64,000 bases of DNA, taken from assembly GCA_963669415.2 (NCBI GenBank), contig CAXXPS010000002.1, positions 1,984,001-2,048,000 on the forward strand, given 5' to 3'. The notes beneath the pieces are model-generated. The model worked only from the letters and a program-made list of their open reading frames with translations, was not told the origin of the DNA and did not search any database. This stretch comes from JAWKWH01 sp963669415. Its GTDB lineage: Bacteria; Pseudomonadota; Alphaproteobacteria; Rhizobiales; Rhizobiaceae. The position numbers and the translations under genes are program-made. Positions 8,791 to 16,832 of this stretch are shown here, one piece after another (position 1 is the stretch's first letter; every line of letters begins with the position of its first letter).

Positions 8791-9354
8791 TCAATGATCG
8801 TGCAACTCACCTTTGGCTATTGCCAAGTGGTGTTCTGGATGGTGAGCGCCCAAAGTCATTATACCGAAAAAACCGATCGCTGAAATTTGAGCGAGCAGAT
8901 CGGGGTTGCCGGATCTGATACTTAGTGTGAACCCGCCCTCGATTTTGTCAGCGGCAGCCGATAGGTTTGTCAATTTGTTCAACTCGCGAGCATGAGCGGG
9001 CACCATTCTTTGGATTGCGTCGTAGGTTCTATCGCGGCCTGCAACGAAGAATACTATTTCTCCAGACCTCACCTCCGTTTCGGCAATGGCATTGAGGGTC
9101 AACTCATTCATGTCCTGCAGGTGGCGCCTCAGTGCATCGACATTGACATTCGACCAATTTGTATCGGGGTCGGCTCGAAGAATTGCCACGATCTCCGAAA
9201 TGGCTGCAAAGGCGCTTTGACCTGATGAAGATGGGATGAACGCTTCGGTTGAGCCATGCCCCACATGCTTATGCCGCTCGGCACTGGAAGTTTGCGTAAC
9301 CGTTAGCAGTGCAAAAAGTACGATGGTGAACAGAGAAAATCCAAACGGCTTCAT
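8791..9354 (-). CDS. Secreted protein of unknown function, probably periplasmic
   Basis: A 187-residue protein with a signal peptide (MKPFGFSLFTIVLFALLTV then QTSSAERHKHVGHGS). The mature part starts His-rich and contains a helical AIAEIVAILRADPDTNWSNV region. It also has paired ALRRHLQDMNELTLNA and AIQRMVPAHARELNKLTNLS helices, suggesting a helical periplasmic protein. The C-terminal tail GAHHPEHHLAIAKGELHDH is again His-rich, so metal binding is plausible. The second of two adjacent ATG codons (9354) was chosen because GGAG lies six bases before it. It is divergent from a Crp/Fnr-type regulator at 9436, with an 18-base palindrome between them. No family was recognised with confidence. Confidence 0.7.
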   Translation of the reverse strand: MKPFGFSLFTIVLFALLTVTQTSSAERHKHVGHGSTEAFIPSSSGQSAFAAISEIVAILRADPDTNWSNVNVDALRRHLQDMNELTLNAIAETEVRSGEIVFFVAGRDRTYDAIQRMVPAHARELNKLTNLSAAADKIEGGFTLSIRSGNPDLLAQISAIGFFGIMTLGAHHPEHHLAIAKGELHDH

Positions 9355-9406
9355 CATCAACTCCGATTGATTGATGCACTGCATTAACGCACTTTTTCAT
9401 TCAGAT

Positions 9407-9424
9407 ATATGATTTCAATCATAT
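9407..9424. promoter_or_regulatory. 18-base palindrome between divergent genes (candidate operator)
   Basis: ATATGATTTCAATCATAT is a perfect inverted repeat with 8-base arms around TC. It lies 12 bases upstream of the GTG start of the Crp/Fnr-type gene and about 53 bases upstream of the divergent secreted-protein gene. It may be an autoregulatory site. Confidence 0.5.
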
Positions 9425-9435
9425 TGGAGATCAAC

Positions 9436-10014
9436 GTGAAATTTAGCTCGCCTTTCGATAGTGCTTTAGCTGGGACCGCGCGGAAAATATCGCTGCATGA
9501 TGGTGAAATGGTTTTTCGTCAAGGAGACACACCCTTTGCGATTTTCGGTCTCATCGCCGGTCGTGTCGAGTTGCAACGGCATACACAATCAGGCCACCGA
9601 GTAATCATTCACAACGCAAAACCTGGAGAAACGTTCGCAGAAGCTTCATTGTTTTCTGAGAGCTATCATTGTGATGCGCTCGTTCTGGAAAGCAGCGAAA
9701 TCATCGCGTTCGATCGCCAATTGGTTCTAGAAATTGCGGCGCGTAATCCCGACGTCGCATTGGCACTGTCGCAACGGTTCGCTGCTCAGATTCAGACTTA
9801 CCGTAGGAAGATTGAACTTTTAGCGATCGACAGTGCTCAGGAACGAGTTTTCGCGGCACTGGCGGATGGTCTGCTCACTGCTGATATCAAGACGTTCTCC
9901 GCAGAGATCGGTTTGGCGCATGAAACTGTCTACCGCGTCCTGGCGACTCTGGTGCAGCAAGGTTTGGTGAGAAAGAAAGGCCGTGGTCTCTATGCTATTG
10001 AAATTATGTCATAA
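9436..10014 (+). CDS. Crp/Fnr-family transcriptional regulator
   Basis: A 192-residue regulator with an N-terminal cyclic-nucleotide-binding-like beta barrel (KISLHDGEMVFRQGD, GRVELQRHTQSGHRVI, GETFAEASLFSESYHC). A C-terminal winged helix follows (TFSAEIGLAHETVYRVLATL as the recognition region). It lacks the N-terminal Cys cluster of Fnr, so it does not look like an iron-sulfur oxygen sensor. The GTG at 9436 is preferred over ATG 9409 because GGAG lies six bases before it and because the ATG falls inside the palindrome at 9407-9424. It sits immediately upstream of the copA promoter, on the same strand. Ligand and targets are unknown. Confidence 0.85.
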   Translation: MKFSSPFDSALAGTARKISLHDGEMVFRQGDTPFAIFGLIAGRVELQRHTQSGHRVIIHNAKPGETFAEASLFSESYHCDALVLESSEIIAFDRQLVLEIAARNPDVALALSQRFAAQIQTYRRKIELLAIDSAQERVFAALADGLLTADIKTFSAEIGLAHETVYRVLATLVQQGLVRKKGRGLYAIEIMS

Positions 10015-10059
10015 CTTATTCACCCAGACCCTCCCGTCGCGGGCTTACGGAAAAATTGC

Positions 10060-10090
10060 TTGACCTTCCAGCTACTGGAAGCACTACATC
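10060..10090 (+). promoter_or_regulatory. CueR-type promoter of copA
   Basis: The -35 TTGACC (10060-10065) and -10 TACATC (10085-10090) are separated by 19 bp, the overlong spacer typical of MerR-family activators. The spacer contains a perfect dyad, CTTCCAG-CTA-CTGGAAG (10065-10081). The ATG at 10098 begins 7 bases after the -10, so the transcript should be leaderless or nearly so. Confidence 0.88.
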
Positions 10091-10097
10091 AGTTTCC

Positions 10098-12488
10098 ATG
10101 AATGAGAATATTGCTTCAAACGACACTGCCCGTTCCGCGAATTCCTCCTGTGAGAAAGGCTGCGACCATCACAATGGAAACGAATCTGAGACTAATACCG
10201 CAATTGTCGATCCCGTCTGCGGCATGTCGGTTGATCCGAATGCCGGAAAGCCGCATCTGAGCTATCACGGTGAGGATTATCACTTTTGTTCGCAAAAGTG
10301 CCACGACCGGTTCGAAGCCGATCCTTATTTCTATCTGTCGGGCAACAAGTCAAAGAAAAAGGTCTCTGCGCCGAAAAACGCGCTTTTTACCTGCCCCATG
10401 GATCCGGAAATCATCCAGGAGGGACCGGGTACCTGTCCGATCTGCGGTATGGCGCTTGAGCCGATGGATGGCGTCGCCGAAGGGCCCAACCACGAACTGA
10501 TCGACTTCACCCGGCGTTTGTGGGTGAGCGCTGGTGCCGCGGTGCCGCTTCTTGTCCTGACCATGGGTCCGATGATCGGATTGCCGGTCCGGGGGTGGAT
10601 CGGTGAAGGAATCACGCTCTGGATTGAGCTGCTTCTCGCCACACCGGTAGTGCTGTGGGCTGCGGCACCTTTCTTTCACCGTGGCTGGACCTCGCTGAAA
10701 ACAAGAAACTTCAACATGTGGACGCTGATAATGCTCGGCGTCGGCGCTGCCTATGCCTACAGCGTTGTGGCCACATTGCTGCCGGGGCTGTTTCCGGCCA
10801 CCATGCAATCGCCGGACGGCCATGTCCCGGTCTATTTTGAAGCGGCCGTGGTTATTGTGGCGCTGGTATTTGTCGGCCAGGTGCTAGAGCTTCGAGCGAG
10901 AGAGCGAACCGGTGACGCAATCAGGGCCCTGCTTGATCTCGCACCGAAAACTGCCAGGCGCGTGCTCCCCGATGGCAAAGAGTATGATGCGCCGTTGGAA
11001 AACATTATTGAAGGCGATCGCTTGCGCGTGCGACCGGGGGAAAGCGTTCCCGTCGACGCAAAAGTCGTTGAGGGTTACTCCTCGGTCGATGAGAGCATGA
11101 TTACCGGTGAACCGGTGCCGGTGGAAAAAACCGAAGGCAATTCGGTCACGGGCGGCACCATCAACAAGAACGGCAGCCTGATCATTGAAGCATCGCGGGT
11201 GGGTGAAGAAACCATGCTGGCAAAGATCGTTGCCATGGTTTCGTCGGCGCAGCGGTCGCGTGCTCCCATTCAGGGTCTGGCCGACCGGGTTGCCAGTATT
11301 TTTGTACCAACAGTGGTCAGCATTGCGATCATCGCCTTCATCGTCTGGCTGACAATTGGGCCCGATCCGGCATTCGTATTCGCGATCGTTTCGGCTGTTT
11401 CCGTTCTGATCATCGCCTGTCCCTGCGCGCTCGGGCTTGCAACGCCAATGTCGATCATGACAGCCACGGGCCGTGGCGCCCAGGCAGGTGTTTTGATCAA
11501 GGACGCCGAAGCTCTGGAACGCATGGCGCGTGTGGACACACTGGTCGTCGACAAAACGGGCACGCTGACAGAAGGCCGGCCACAGCTCACCGACGTCATC
11601 GCGCTTGATGGGTTTTCCGAGGCCGACATTCTTCTGAACGCCGCATCCCTGGAAAGAGGCTCTGAGCACCCGCTTGCCGAGGCAATTGTCGCCGGTGCCG
11701 AGGCGCAAGAACAGGTTCTTCAGCCTGTTTCCGATTTTGAGGCGATTACCGGCAAGGGTGTGAAGGGATTTGTCGGGCAAAGCGCTCTGGCGCTTGGAAA
11801 TGTAGCGATGATGGAGTTGGAGGGCGTGGACTACAAATACGCCACGTCAGCCGCCGATGAACTTCGCACCAACGGTAAAACTGCAATGTTCCTTGCTGTC
11901 GACAACCGGCTTGCCGGAATTGTCGCAGTTGCAGACCCAATCAAATCGACAACCGCCGACGCCATAGAAGCGCTTCATCATGCCGGCCTGAAGATCATCA
12001 TGGCCACCGGCGATAATGAACGCACCGCTCGCGCGGTCGCGGATCAGTTGGGGATTGATGATGTGAGAGCCGGCGTGCTGCCCGAGGACAAAAAACTGCT
12101 GATCGACCAACTTCAAGCCGAAGGCAGATTGGTGGCCATGGCTGGCGATGGCGTCAATGATGCCCCTGCCCTTGCCGCGGCTGAGGTGGGCATCGCTATG
12201 GGAACCGGAGCGGATGTCGCCGTCGAAAGCGCGGGTATCACCTTGCTGAAGGGTGACCTTGGCGGCATCGTTCGTGCCCGCAAGCTGGCGCAAGCAGCCC
12301 TGCTCAACATCAAGCAGAACCTGTTTTTTGCCTTTGTCTATAACTCGGCCGGCGTGCCTATCGCGGCCGGTATCCTCTATCCGTTGACCGGCTTGCTGCT
12401 GTCGCCAATGCTGGCCGCTGCAGCGATGAGCCTGTCATCGGTTTCGGTTATCGCCAACGCATTGAGAATGCGCACCCTGCAGCTGTGA
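10098..12488 (+). CDS. copA: P1B-type Cu(I)-exporting ATPase with YHS and heavy-metal-binding domains
   Basis: A 796-residue ATPase that pumps Cu(I) out of the cytoplasm. Its N-terminus is Cys/His-rich, followed by a YHS domain (DPVCGMSVD ... HFCSQKCHDRF). A heavy-metal-binding segment comes next (FTCPMDPEIIQEGPGTCPIC, then GMALEP), in place of the usual ferredoxin-like HMA domains. The core has the intramembrane metal motif CPC (IIACPCALGLATP), the phosphorylated Asp in DKTGTLTEG, SEHPLAEAI, MATGDN and GDGVNDAPAL. The frame opens earlier (TTG 10056), but that start would lie in the promoter, so ATG 10098 is used. It is the first gene driven by the CueR-type promoter at 10060. Confidence 0.95.
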   Translation: MNENIASNDTARSANSSCEKGCDHHNGNESETNTAIVDPVCGMSVDPNAGKPHLSYHGEDYHFCSQKCHDRFEADPYFYLSGNKSKKKVSAPKNALFTCPMDPEIIQEGPGTCPICGMALEPMDGVAEGPNHELIDFTRRLWVSAGAAVPLLVLTMGPMIGLPVRGWIGEGITLWIELLLATPVVLWAAAPFFHRGWTSLKTRNFNMWTLIMLGVGAAYAYSVVATLLPGLFPATMQSPDGHVPVYFEAAVVIVALVFVGQVLELRARERTGDAIRALLDLAPKTARRVLPDGKEYDAPLENIIEGDRLRVRPGESVPVDAKVVEGYSSVDESMITGEPVPVEKTEGNSVTGGTINKNGSLIIEASRVGEETMLAKIVAMVSSAQRSRAPIQGLADRVASIFVPTVVSIAIIAFIVWLTIGPDPAFVFAIVSAVSVLIIACPCALGLATPMSIMTATGRGAQAGVLIKDAEALERMARVDTLVVDKTGTLTEGRPQLTDVIALDGFSEADILLNAASLERGSEHPLAEAIVAGAEAQEQVLQPVSDFEAITGKGVKGFVGQSALALGNVAMMELEGVDYKYATSAADELRTNGKTAMFLAVDNRLAGIVAVADPIKSTTADAIEALHHAGLKIIMATGDNERTARAVADQLGIDDVRAGVLPEDKKLLIDQLQAEGRLVAMAGDGVNDAPALAAAEVGIAMGTGADVAVESAGITLLKGDLGGIVRARKLAQAALLNIKQNLFFAFVYNSAGVPIAAGILYPLTGLLLSPMLAAAAMSLSSVSVIANALRMRTLQL

Positions 12489-12491
12489 CCC

Positions 12492-12522
12492 TTGACCTTC
12501 CAGTGGGTGGAACCCCTATATT
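12492..12522 (+). promoter_or_regulatory. CueR-type promoter of the cueR/cytochrome/oxidase operon
   Basis: TTGACC (12492-12497) and TATATT (12517-12522) are 19 bp apart. The spacer contains TTCCA-GTGGG-TGGAA. The ATG at 12529 starts six bases after the -10, again predicting a leaderless transcript. It sits just after copA ends. Confidence 0.85.
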
Positions 12523-12528
12523 GAATCA

Positions 12529-12705
12529 ATGAAAACTAAGGAATCGCCAGGTAATCTAATGTCCTGCGACAAGGCACAACCAAGGCGACCATCTCAAATC
12601 TGCGATGTCGACCTGATCAAAACGGCGCGTTCGATCGGTTTTACCGAACGCGAACTGGCGATCCTACGTCGTATCTATGTCCTTAGACGAAGGCCACTCA
12701 AATGA
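12529..12705 (+). CDS. Small Cys-containing protein upstream of cueR
   Basis: A 58-codon frame that begins exactly where transcription from the CueR-type promoter should start and ends in an ATGA overlap with cueR. The product has two cysteines (Cys12 in MSCDK and Cys23 in QICDVD). Its basic C-terminal helix, FTERELAILRRIYVLRRRPL, looks like a small helical binding element. It has no signal peptide. Its position and overlap favour translation; it could be a copper-responsive leader protein or simply feed ribosomes into cueR. An internal ATG at 12559 has AGG nearby and is an alternative start. No family recognised. Confidence 0.55.
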   Translation: MKTKESPGNLMSCDKAQPRRPSQICDVDLIKTARSIGFTERELAILRRIYVLRRRPLK

Positions 12706-13100
12706 ACATTGGAACCGTTGCCGAGCGTGCAAATCTACCTGCTAAAACTATTCGTTTTTACGAGGACATTGAACTTGTAAAACCTGCCCGTCTTAAAAAT
12801 GGGTATCGCGACTATACCGAAGTGGACATGCACCGGTTGCGGTTTCTGCAACGTGCGCGAAGCCTGGGCTTTACGATCGAGGAATGCCGGTTGCTGCTCT
12901 CACTGTACGAGGATAAAAACCGTGCCAGCGCCGATGTCAAAGCTATTGCGCTCGGCAAGATCAAGGAGATCGAACGCAAGATCAGTGAATTGAAATCATT
13001 GAAGACAACGCTGAAAGATTTGGCAGACCATTGTCATGGCGATCACCGACCAAATTGCCCGATCATCGATGATTTGGTTAGCGGCGGTAACTCCAAATGA
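12702..13100 (+). CDS. cueR: Copper-responsive MerR-family regulator
   Basis: A 132-residue MerR-type activator. The N-terminal winged helix (MNIGTVAERANLPAKTIRFY) is followed by a dimerisation helix and a C-terminal metal loop, CHGDHRPNC. This places Cys111 and Cys119 as the linear Cu(I) site, matching the spacing in CueR. Ser76 occupies the position that in CueR favours monovalent metal ions. It should bind the 19-bp-spacer promoters at 10060, 12492 and 19420 and untwist them when Cu(I) binds. The gene overlaps the small gene upstream and the cytochrome downstream by ATGA junctions, so it lies within the operon it probably controls. Confidence 0.92.
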   Translation: MNIGTVAERANLPAKTIRFYEDIELVKPARLKNGYRDYTEVDMHRLRFLQRARSLGFTIEECRLLLSLYEDKNRASADVKAIALGKIKEIERKISELKSLKTTLKDLADHCHGDHRPNCPIIDDLVSGGNSK

Positions 13101-13507
13101 ACCGGTTGATCGTCATCGCGGTGATGGCATTAGCCGTTGCAATCATTGGATATCGATATTTTCAAAGCACTAACAAACCCGAAACCGGCCCTCCGTTGGC
13201 ACAGGTCTCAGTTCCCGAATTAGCCGGTGAAGCAAAATCCGGAGAATCGCTGTTCAACCAGAATTGCGCCTCCTGTCACGGAGAGAATGCCGCCGGGCAG
13301 GACGGTATTGCGCCGCCATTAATCCACCGAATTTATGAGCCAAACCATCACGGCGACGCTTCATTTTTCAGGGCGGCCAAGCAGGGAGTCCGCGCGCATC
13401 ATTGGCGATTTGGAAATATGCCACCCGTTGAAGGCGTTTCGGAAGATGATGTCGCAAAAATCGTTGTCTATGTGAGGACACTTCAACGCGCCAACGGGAT
13501 TTTTTGA
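13097..13507 (+). CDS. Membrane-anchored monohaem c-type cytochrome
   Basis: A 136-residue protein with an N-terminal hydrophobic anchor (MNRLIVIAVMALAVAIIGYR) and one haem-attachment motif CASCH in LFNQNCASCHGENAAGQDG. The distal MPPVEGVSEDDVAKIVVYVR segment supplies the likely axial Met and the C-terminal helix of class I cytochromes c. It overlaps cueR by ATGA. With the multicopper oxidases nearby, it probably carries electrons in the periplasm, either into or away from copper oxidation (inference). Confidence 0.88.
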   Translation: MNRLIVIAVMALAVAIIGYRYFQSTNKPETGPPLAQVSVPELAGEAKSGESLFNQNCASCHGENAAGQDGIAPPLIHRIYEPNHHGDASFFRAAKQGVRAHHWRFGNMPPVEGVSEDDVAKIVVYVRTLQRANGIF

Positions 13508-13515
13508 CAACTTTC

Positions 13516-13863
13516 ATGTCTGTGCTTCGTCAGTTTCGCAAATTGTTCCTACCTATCGTCGCCTTGGCGGTAGCGGGGCTTGTACTGGCGGGTGGAACCT
13601 TCTCGCATGGCGATGCACCTCACGATCACGAACACATAGAGGACACTCAGATTGCGACGCACCACCATGAACACTCTGGTCCTGTAGATTTTACTGCAAT
13701 GAATGCGGGAGATATTCATTGCGGTGCTGACATCTTAGCCGACGTTTTCACTGATGGCGGCTGTGGAATCCAGGTTCACAATGCCTATCATCCTGAATGT
13801 GCTGAAGCTTTCCAGTGGCAGGTCTCTTATATCGAACCGCCCCCGCCAAAACGTCTGTCCTGA
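13516..13863 (+). CDS. Exported His-rich protein, probably metal-binding
   Basis: A 115-residue protein with a signal or anchor (FLPIVALAVAGLVLAGG). It continues into a His-rich stretch (HGDAPHDHEHIEDTQIATHH) with about eight His in 24 residues. Further on are three Cys in IHCGADILADVFTDGGCGIQ and HPECAEAF. The composition suggests a periplasmic metal chaperone or buffer. The open frame begins at TTG 13504, but ATG 13516 places a normal signal peptide. It lies between two cytochrome genes in the CueR-driven operon. No family name can be given. Confidence 0.7.
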   Translation: MSVLRQFRKLFLPIVALAVAGLVLAGGTFSHGDAPHDHEHIEDTQIATHHHEHSGPVDFTAMNAGDIHCGADILADVFTDGGCGIQVHNAYHPECAEAFQWQVSYIEPPPPKRLS

Positions 13864-13920
13864 GCAACGAAACCGGTCGGATCGCCGGCCACTTCGACGA
13901 ATTCTGCAAAGGATAATAAA

Positions 13921-14538
13921 ATGAACCTGAAAACGATCATGATCGCCGGAACATTGGTTACCGCCGGAATCGCTGGCGCAATGGCTCATGGCGGAGCCAC
14001 CGGTATTGTCAAGGAACGTATGGACGCCATGGGGGAAATGGGAGACGCCGTCAAAGCGATCACCGAAATGATGCGCGGCGAAAGGGACTATGACGCAGCT
14101 GCAGTACGAGAAGGCTCAAGAATCATCAAGTCGCATGCTGGCGAGTCAATGACCAAACTTTTCCCGGAGGGAAGTACCCAGAAGCCGACGGAAGCACGGC
14201 CGGAAATATGGTCCAATTGGGACGAGTTCAAAACTCTCGCAGATCAACTGCTGACGCTCGCTGACGGTCTGGAACAGGCCGCCGACAATGGAATGATGAT
14301 GTCGAATTCAAACGACACGTCAACGATGATGGGTGGCGGTAATAATTCTTCGACGATGGGGAGTGGAAGCGATTCGATGATGGGCGGATCCGGCATGATG
14401 GGTGACGGAACGATGATGCGCGGCGGGCGCATGATGGACGCTAAGGCACTGGCTCAAATGCCGGCTGACGGCGTATTCAACATGATGGCGCGGACCTGCT
14501 CCGCTTGCCATACGAAGTTCCGCATCGAGAAGAAGTAA
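13921..14538 (+). CDS. Cytochrome c'-like protein with a Met-rich insert
   Basis: A 205-residue exported protein. The signal peptide (MNLKTIMIAGTLVTAGIAGA) is followed by a four-helix bundle of the cytochrome c'/c556 type (VKERMDAMGEMGDAVKAITE ... EIWSNWDEFKTLADQLLTLA). It ends with CSACH (CSACHTKFRIEKK), the normal C-terminal haem site of this class. Between the third helix and the haem motif lies an insert of about 50 residues (roughly 122-172) with 14 Met among Gly, Ser and Asn, in MMGGG, MMGGSGMMG and MMRGGRMM runs. Such Met clusters bind Cu(I) in CopA/CueO-type proteins. The family is usually about 130-150 residues, so the insert explains the extra length. It may be a combined copper and electron carrier (inference). 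Confidence 0.85.
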   Translation: MNLKTIMIAGTLVTAGIAGAMAHGGATGIVKERMDAMGEMGDAVKAITEMMRGERDYDAAAVREGSRIIKSHAGESMTKLFPEGSTQKPTEARPEIWSNWDEFKTLADQLLTLADGLEQAADNGMMMSNSNDTSTMMGGGNNSSTMGSGSDSMMGGSGMMGDGTMMRGGRMMDAKALAQMPADGVFNMMARTCSACHTKFRIEKK

Positions 14539-14541
14539 CCG

Positions 14542-15429
14542 ATGAGGAAATTGCTGTTTTTGCTGCTCGCGGTCCTGATTTTGTCGGGAGCGGGAGCCGG
14601 GTCATTGACACTGTGGCCCATTGGCATTCAGCGTGATCTGGATGATTTGAAAGGGAACATCAATCGGGGCGCTTATTTAGCGCGCATGGCTGGTTGCATC
14701 GCCTGCCATACCAATTTCGCTGAGGGCGGAGCCCCACTTGCCGGCGGAGTGGCGTTGAAAACGGACTTTGGTACATTTTACTCGCCCAATCTGACCGCGG
14801 ATAAGACAAATGGAATTGGTGATTGGACTTTAGAGCAATTTGCCATGGCTGTGCGTCAGGGCGTGTCTCCGAAAGGTGAGCCCTATTATCCGGCGTTTCC
14901 CTATCCGTTTTACGCCAAGCTGACCGATCAGGACATCGCCGACCTCTGGGCCGCGTTTGGAACCGTTCCACCCGTTGAAGAACCATCAAAACCTCAAGCG
15001 ATGAATTTTCCTTTCAATTTCCGGCCCGGGTTGAAGTTGTGGCGGGCGCTGTTCCTGGACACTGAACCCTTCGCGCCCGATGGCGATAAAAGCGAACTGT
15101 GGAACCGGGGGAAATACATCGTTGAAGGACCGGCGCACTGTGCCGCTTGCCATACGCCACGCAATCTTCTGGGCGCGAGGCAGGCCGAACTCGAACTTCA
15201 CGGTGCGGATGGATTGCCCGATGGCGGCAAATCGCCACCGATTACCTCAGGAGAGTTGAAAAAGAACGGCTGGACAATCGACAATCTTGCCTATGCCCTG
15301 AAGTCAGGCATCCTGCCAGATGGTGATGCGTTTGGCGGGGCAATGGGGGAAGTGGTTCGCGATGGTACATCATTCCTCAGCGACGAAGACCTGAAAGCGA
15401 TAGCGACCTATTTGATGGAGAAGGAATAG
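14542..15429 (+). CDS. Dihaem c-type cytochrome (dehydrogenase-subunit type)
   Basis: A 295-residue exported cytochrome with two haem motifs: CIACH (RMAGCIACHTNFAEGGAPLA) and CAACH (EGPAHCAACHTPRNLLG). Repeated domain features such as TFYSPNLTADKTNGIGDWTL, the HPxFPYP-like YYPAFPYPFYAKLTDQDI, and IDNLAYALKSGILPDG place it with the cytochrome subunits of membrane alcohol/gluconate dehydrogenases. No dehydrogenase subunit is nearby; instead it is followed by a multicopper oxidase after a 4-base gap. It probably accepts or relays electrons in the copper system. An N-terminal hydrophobic segment (LLFLLLAVLILSGAGAG) anchors it or serves as a signal. Confidence 0.88.
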   Translation: MRKLLFLLLAVLILSGAGAGSLTLWPIGIQRDLDDLKGNINRGAYLARMAGCIACHTNFAEGGAPLAGGVALKTDFGTFYSPNLTADKTNGIGDWTLEQFAMAVRQGVSPKGEPYYPAFPYPFYAKLTDQDIADLWAAFGTVPPVEEPSKPQAMNFPFNFRPGLKLWRALFLDTEPFAPDGDKSELWNRGKYIVEGPAHCAACHTPRNLLGARQAELELHGADGLPDGGKSPPITSGELKKNGWTIDNLAYALKSGILPDGDAFGGAMGEVVRDGTSFLSDEDLKAIATYLMEKE

Positions 15430-15433
15430 CGGT

Positions 15434-16831
15434 TTGCCAATACATCGTCGCGTCTTTATCGCATCCTCATTGACTGCAGGGGCATCGGCCGCCTTTTTAC
15501 CGCTTATCCAGGCGAGCCGAGCGGAAGATGACCTCTTTGAACTGACTGCTGCGAACAATCGACAGTATTTGTTCGATGAGAATGCGGCAGCATCCGATCT
15601 CTGGTCGTATAACGCCGAGACACCCGGACCGGAGATACGGGTGCGGCGTGGTCACAAAGTGCGTGTTCGTCTCATAAACCAGTTGGAGGAACCGACTTCT
15701 GTTCACTGGCATGGAATTCGTATCGCCAATGCGATGGATGGTGTCGCAGGTCTCACACAGGAAGCAGTAAAGCCGGGTGAGAGTTTCGAGTATGACTTTA
15801 TCGCACCGGATGCTGGGACATACTGGTACCACGCACATAATCGCAGCTGGAACCAGGTAGGGCGCGGCCTTTACGGACCACTGATCGTCGAAGAGGAAGT
15901 TGAGGCGTTCGATCGGGAACATGACCTGACATTGGTGTTGGATGACTGGCGGCTGGACCAGACGGGTGCATTGCACTTGGCGAGTTTTGGTTCCTTGACC
16001 GACTGGAGTCACGGAGGGCGATTGGGCAATTGGCTCACAGTCAATGGAAAGAGCAATCCGAAATTTCAACTGACGGCTGGCGAGGCTTATCGTTTTCGAT
16101 TGATCAACGCCGCCAATTCCCGTGTGCTGGAAATCGACCCATCGCGGTTCGGAGCAAAAATATTGGCATTCGACGGTCACGCGTTACCGGAGCCAGTATT
16201 CTTACCCTATGCGCCACTTTTATTGGGACCAGCTCAACGAGTAGACCTACTGGTCAGACCTGAAAATGATTTTGAACTGGAGGAACTTTCGGGCGATCAA
16301 TCTTTCGCATTCGCGAACTTCACAGTATCCGGAAGCGCCCGCGCTAGCCAAAACGAAGTTGCGCTTGCACCAAACCAATTGCCGGAGCCGGATTTGCACG
16401 CTGCACTGAATGTCAAGCTCGACATGACTGGTGGTGCAATGGGCGGCGGCCAACCCATCACCTATCAGGGAAAAGTACTCACAGGCGAAGAATTTCGGAC
16501 AACCGGTCAGGTGTGGGCCTTCAACGGAACTGCCAACCTCGCCACTGAACCCTTGTTTTCAGCAAAGGCTGGACAGTCGGTTGTCGTGGAAACGATCAAC
16601 AACACCGCTTGGGTGCACGCCATGCACGTCCATGGTCACCATTTCCAAATTGTCGAGCGGAGCGGTAGCACGATCGATGAAGGGACGCTGTGGCGGGACA
16701 CGTTTTTGGTTGGTCCTCAACAAACAACGAAAATAGCATTTGTCGCCGATAACCCGGGAAAGTGGTTGCTGCACTGCCATATGCTGGAACATGCCGCCGC
16801 AGGAATGAACACCTGGTTTGAGGTGAGATGA
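15434..16831 (+). CDS. Tat-exported multicopper oxidase 2
   Basis: A 465-residue three-domain oxidase. Copper ligands appear in SVHWHGIRIANAMDGV, GTYWYHAHNRSW, HAMHVHGHHFQIV and LHCHMLEHAAAGMNTWF. The N-terminus (HRRVFIASSLTAGASAAFLP) looks like a twin-arginine-type signal. The start is the TTG at 15434, five bases after the previous stop; no closer ATG exists before the signal. It is very similar to oxidase 1 (5396-6820). It is part of the long CueR-driven operon and is followed one base later by a cytochrome gene, so copper oxidation could feed or draw electrons from that cytochrome (inference). Confidence 0.92.
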   Translation: MPIHRRVFIASSLTAGASAAFLPLIQASRAEDDLFELTAANNRQYLFDENAAASDLWSYNAETPGPEIRVRRGHKVRVRLINQLEEPTSVHWHGIRIANAMDGVAGLTQEAVKPGESFEYDFIAPDAGTYWYHAHNRSWNQVGRGLYGPLIVEEEVEAFDREHDLTLVLDDWRLDQTGALHLASFGSLTDWSHGGRLGNWLTVNGKSNPKFQLTAGEAYRFRLINAANSRVLEIDPSRFGAKILAFDGHALPEPVFLPYAPLLLGPAQRVDLLVRPENDFELEELSGDQSFAFANFTVSGSARASQNEVALAPNQLPEPDLHAALNVKLDMTGGAMGGGQPITYQGKVLTGEEFRTTGQVWAFNGTANLATEPLFSAKAGQSVVVETINNTAWVHAMHVHGHHFQIVERSGSTIDEGTLWRDTFLVGPQQTTKIAFVADNPGKWLLHCHMLEHAAAGMNTWFEVR

Positions 16832-16832
16832 C

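Noticed and set aside
10884..11780. Long open frame (298 codons) on the minus strand opposite copA
   Set aside because: It lies wholly inside the well-supported ATPase gene, has no family resemblance, and arises from codon bias in the real gene.
15497..16180. Minus-strand open frame of 227 codons opposite multicopper oxidase 2
   Set aside because: Antisense shadow; the plus strand carries all copper-ligand motifs.
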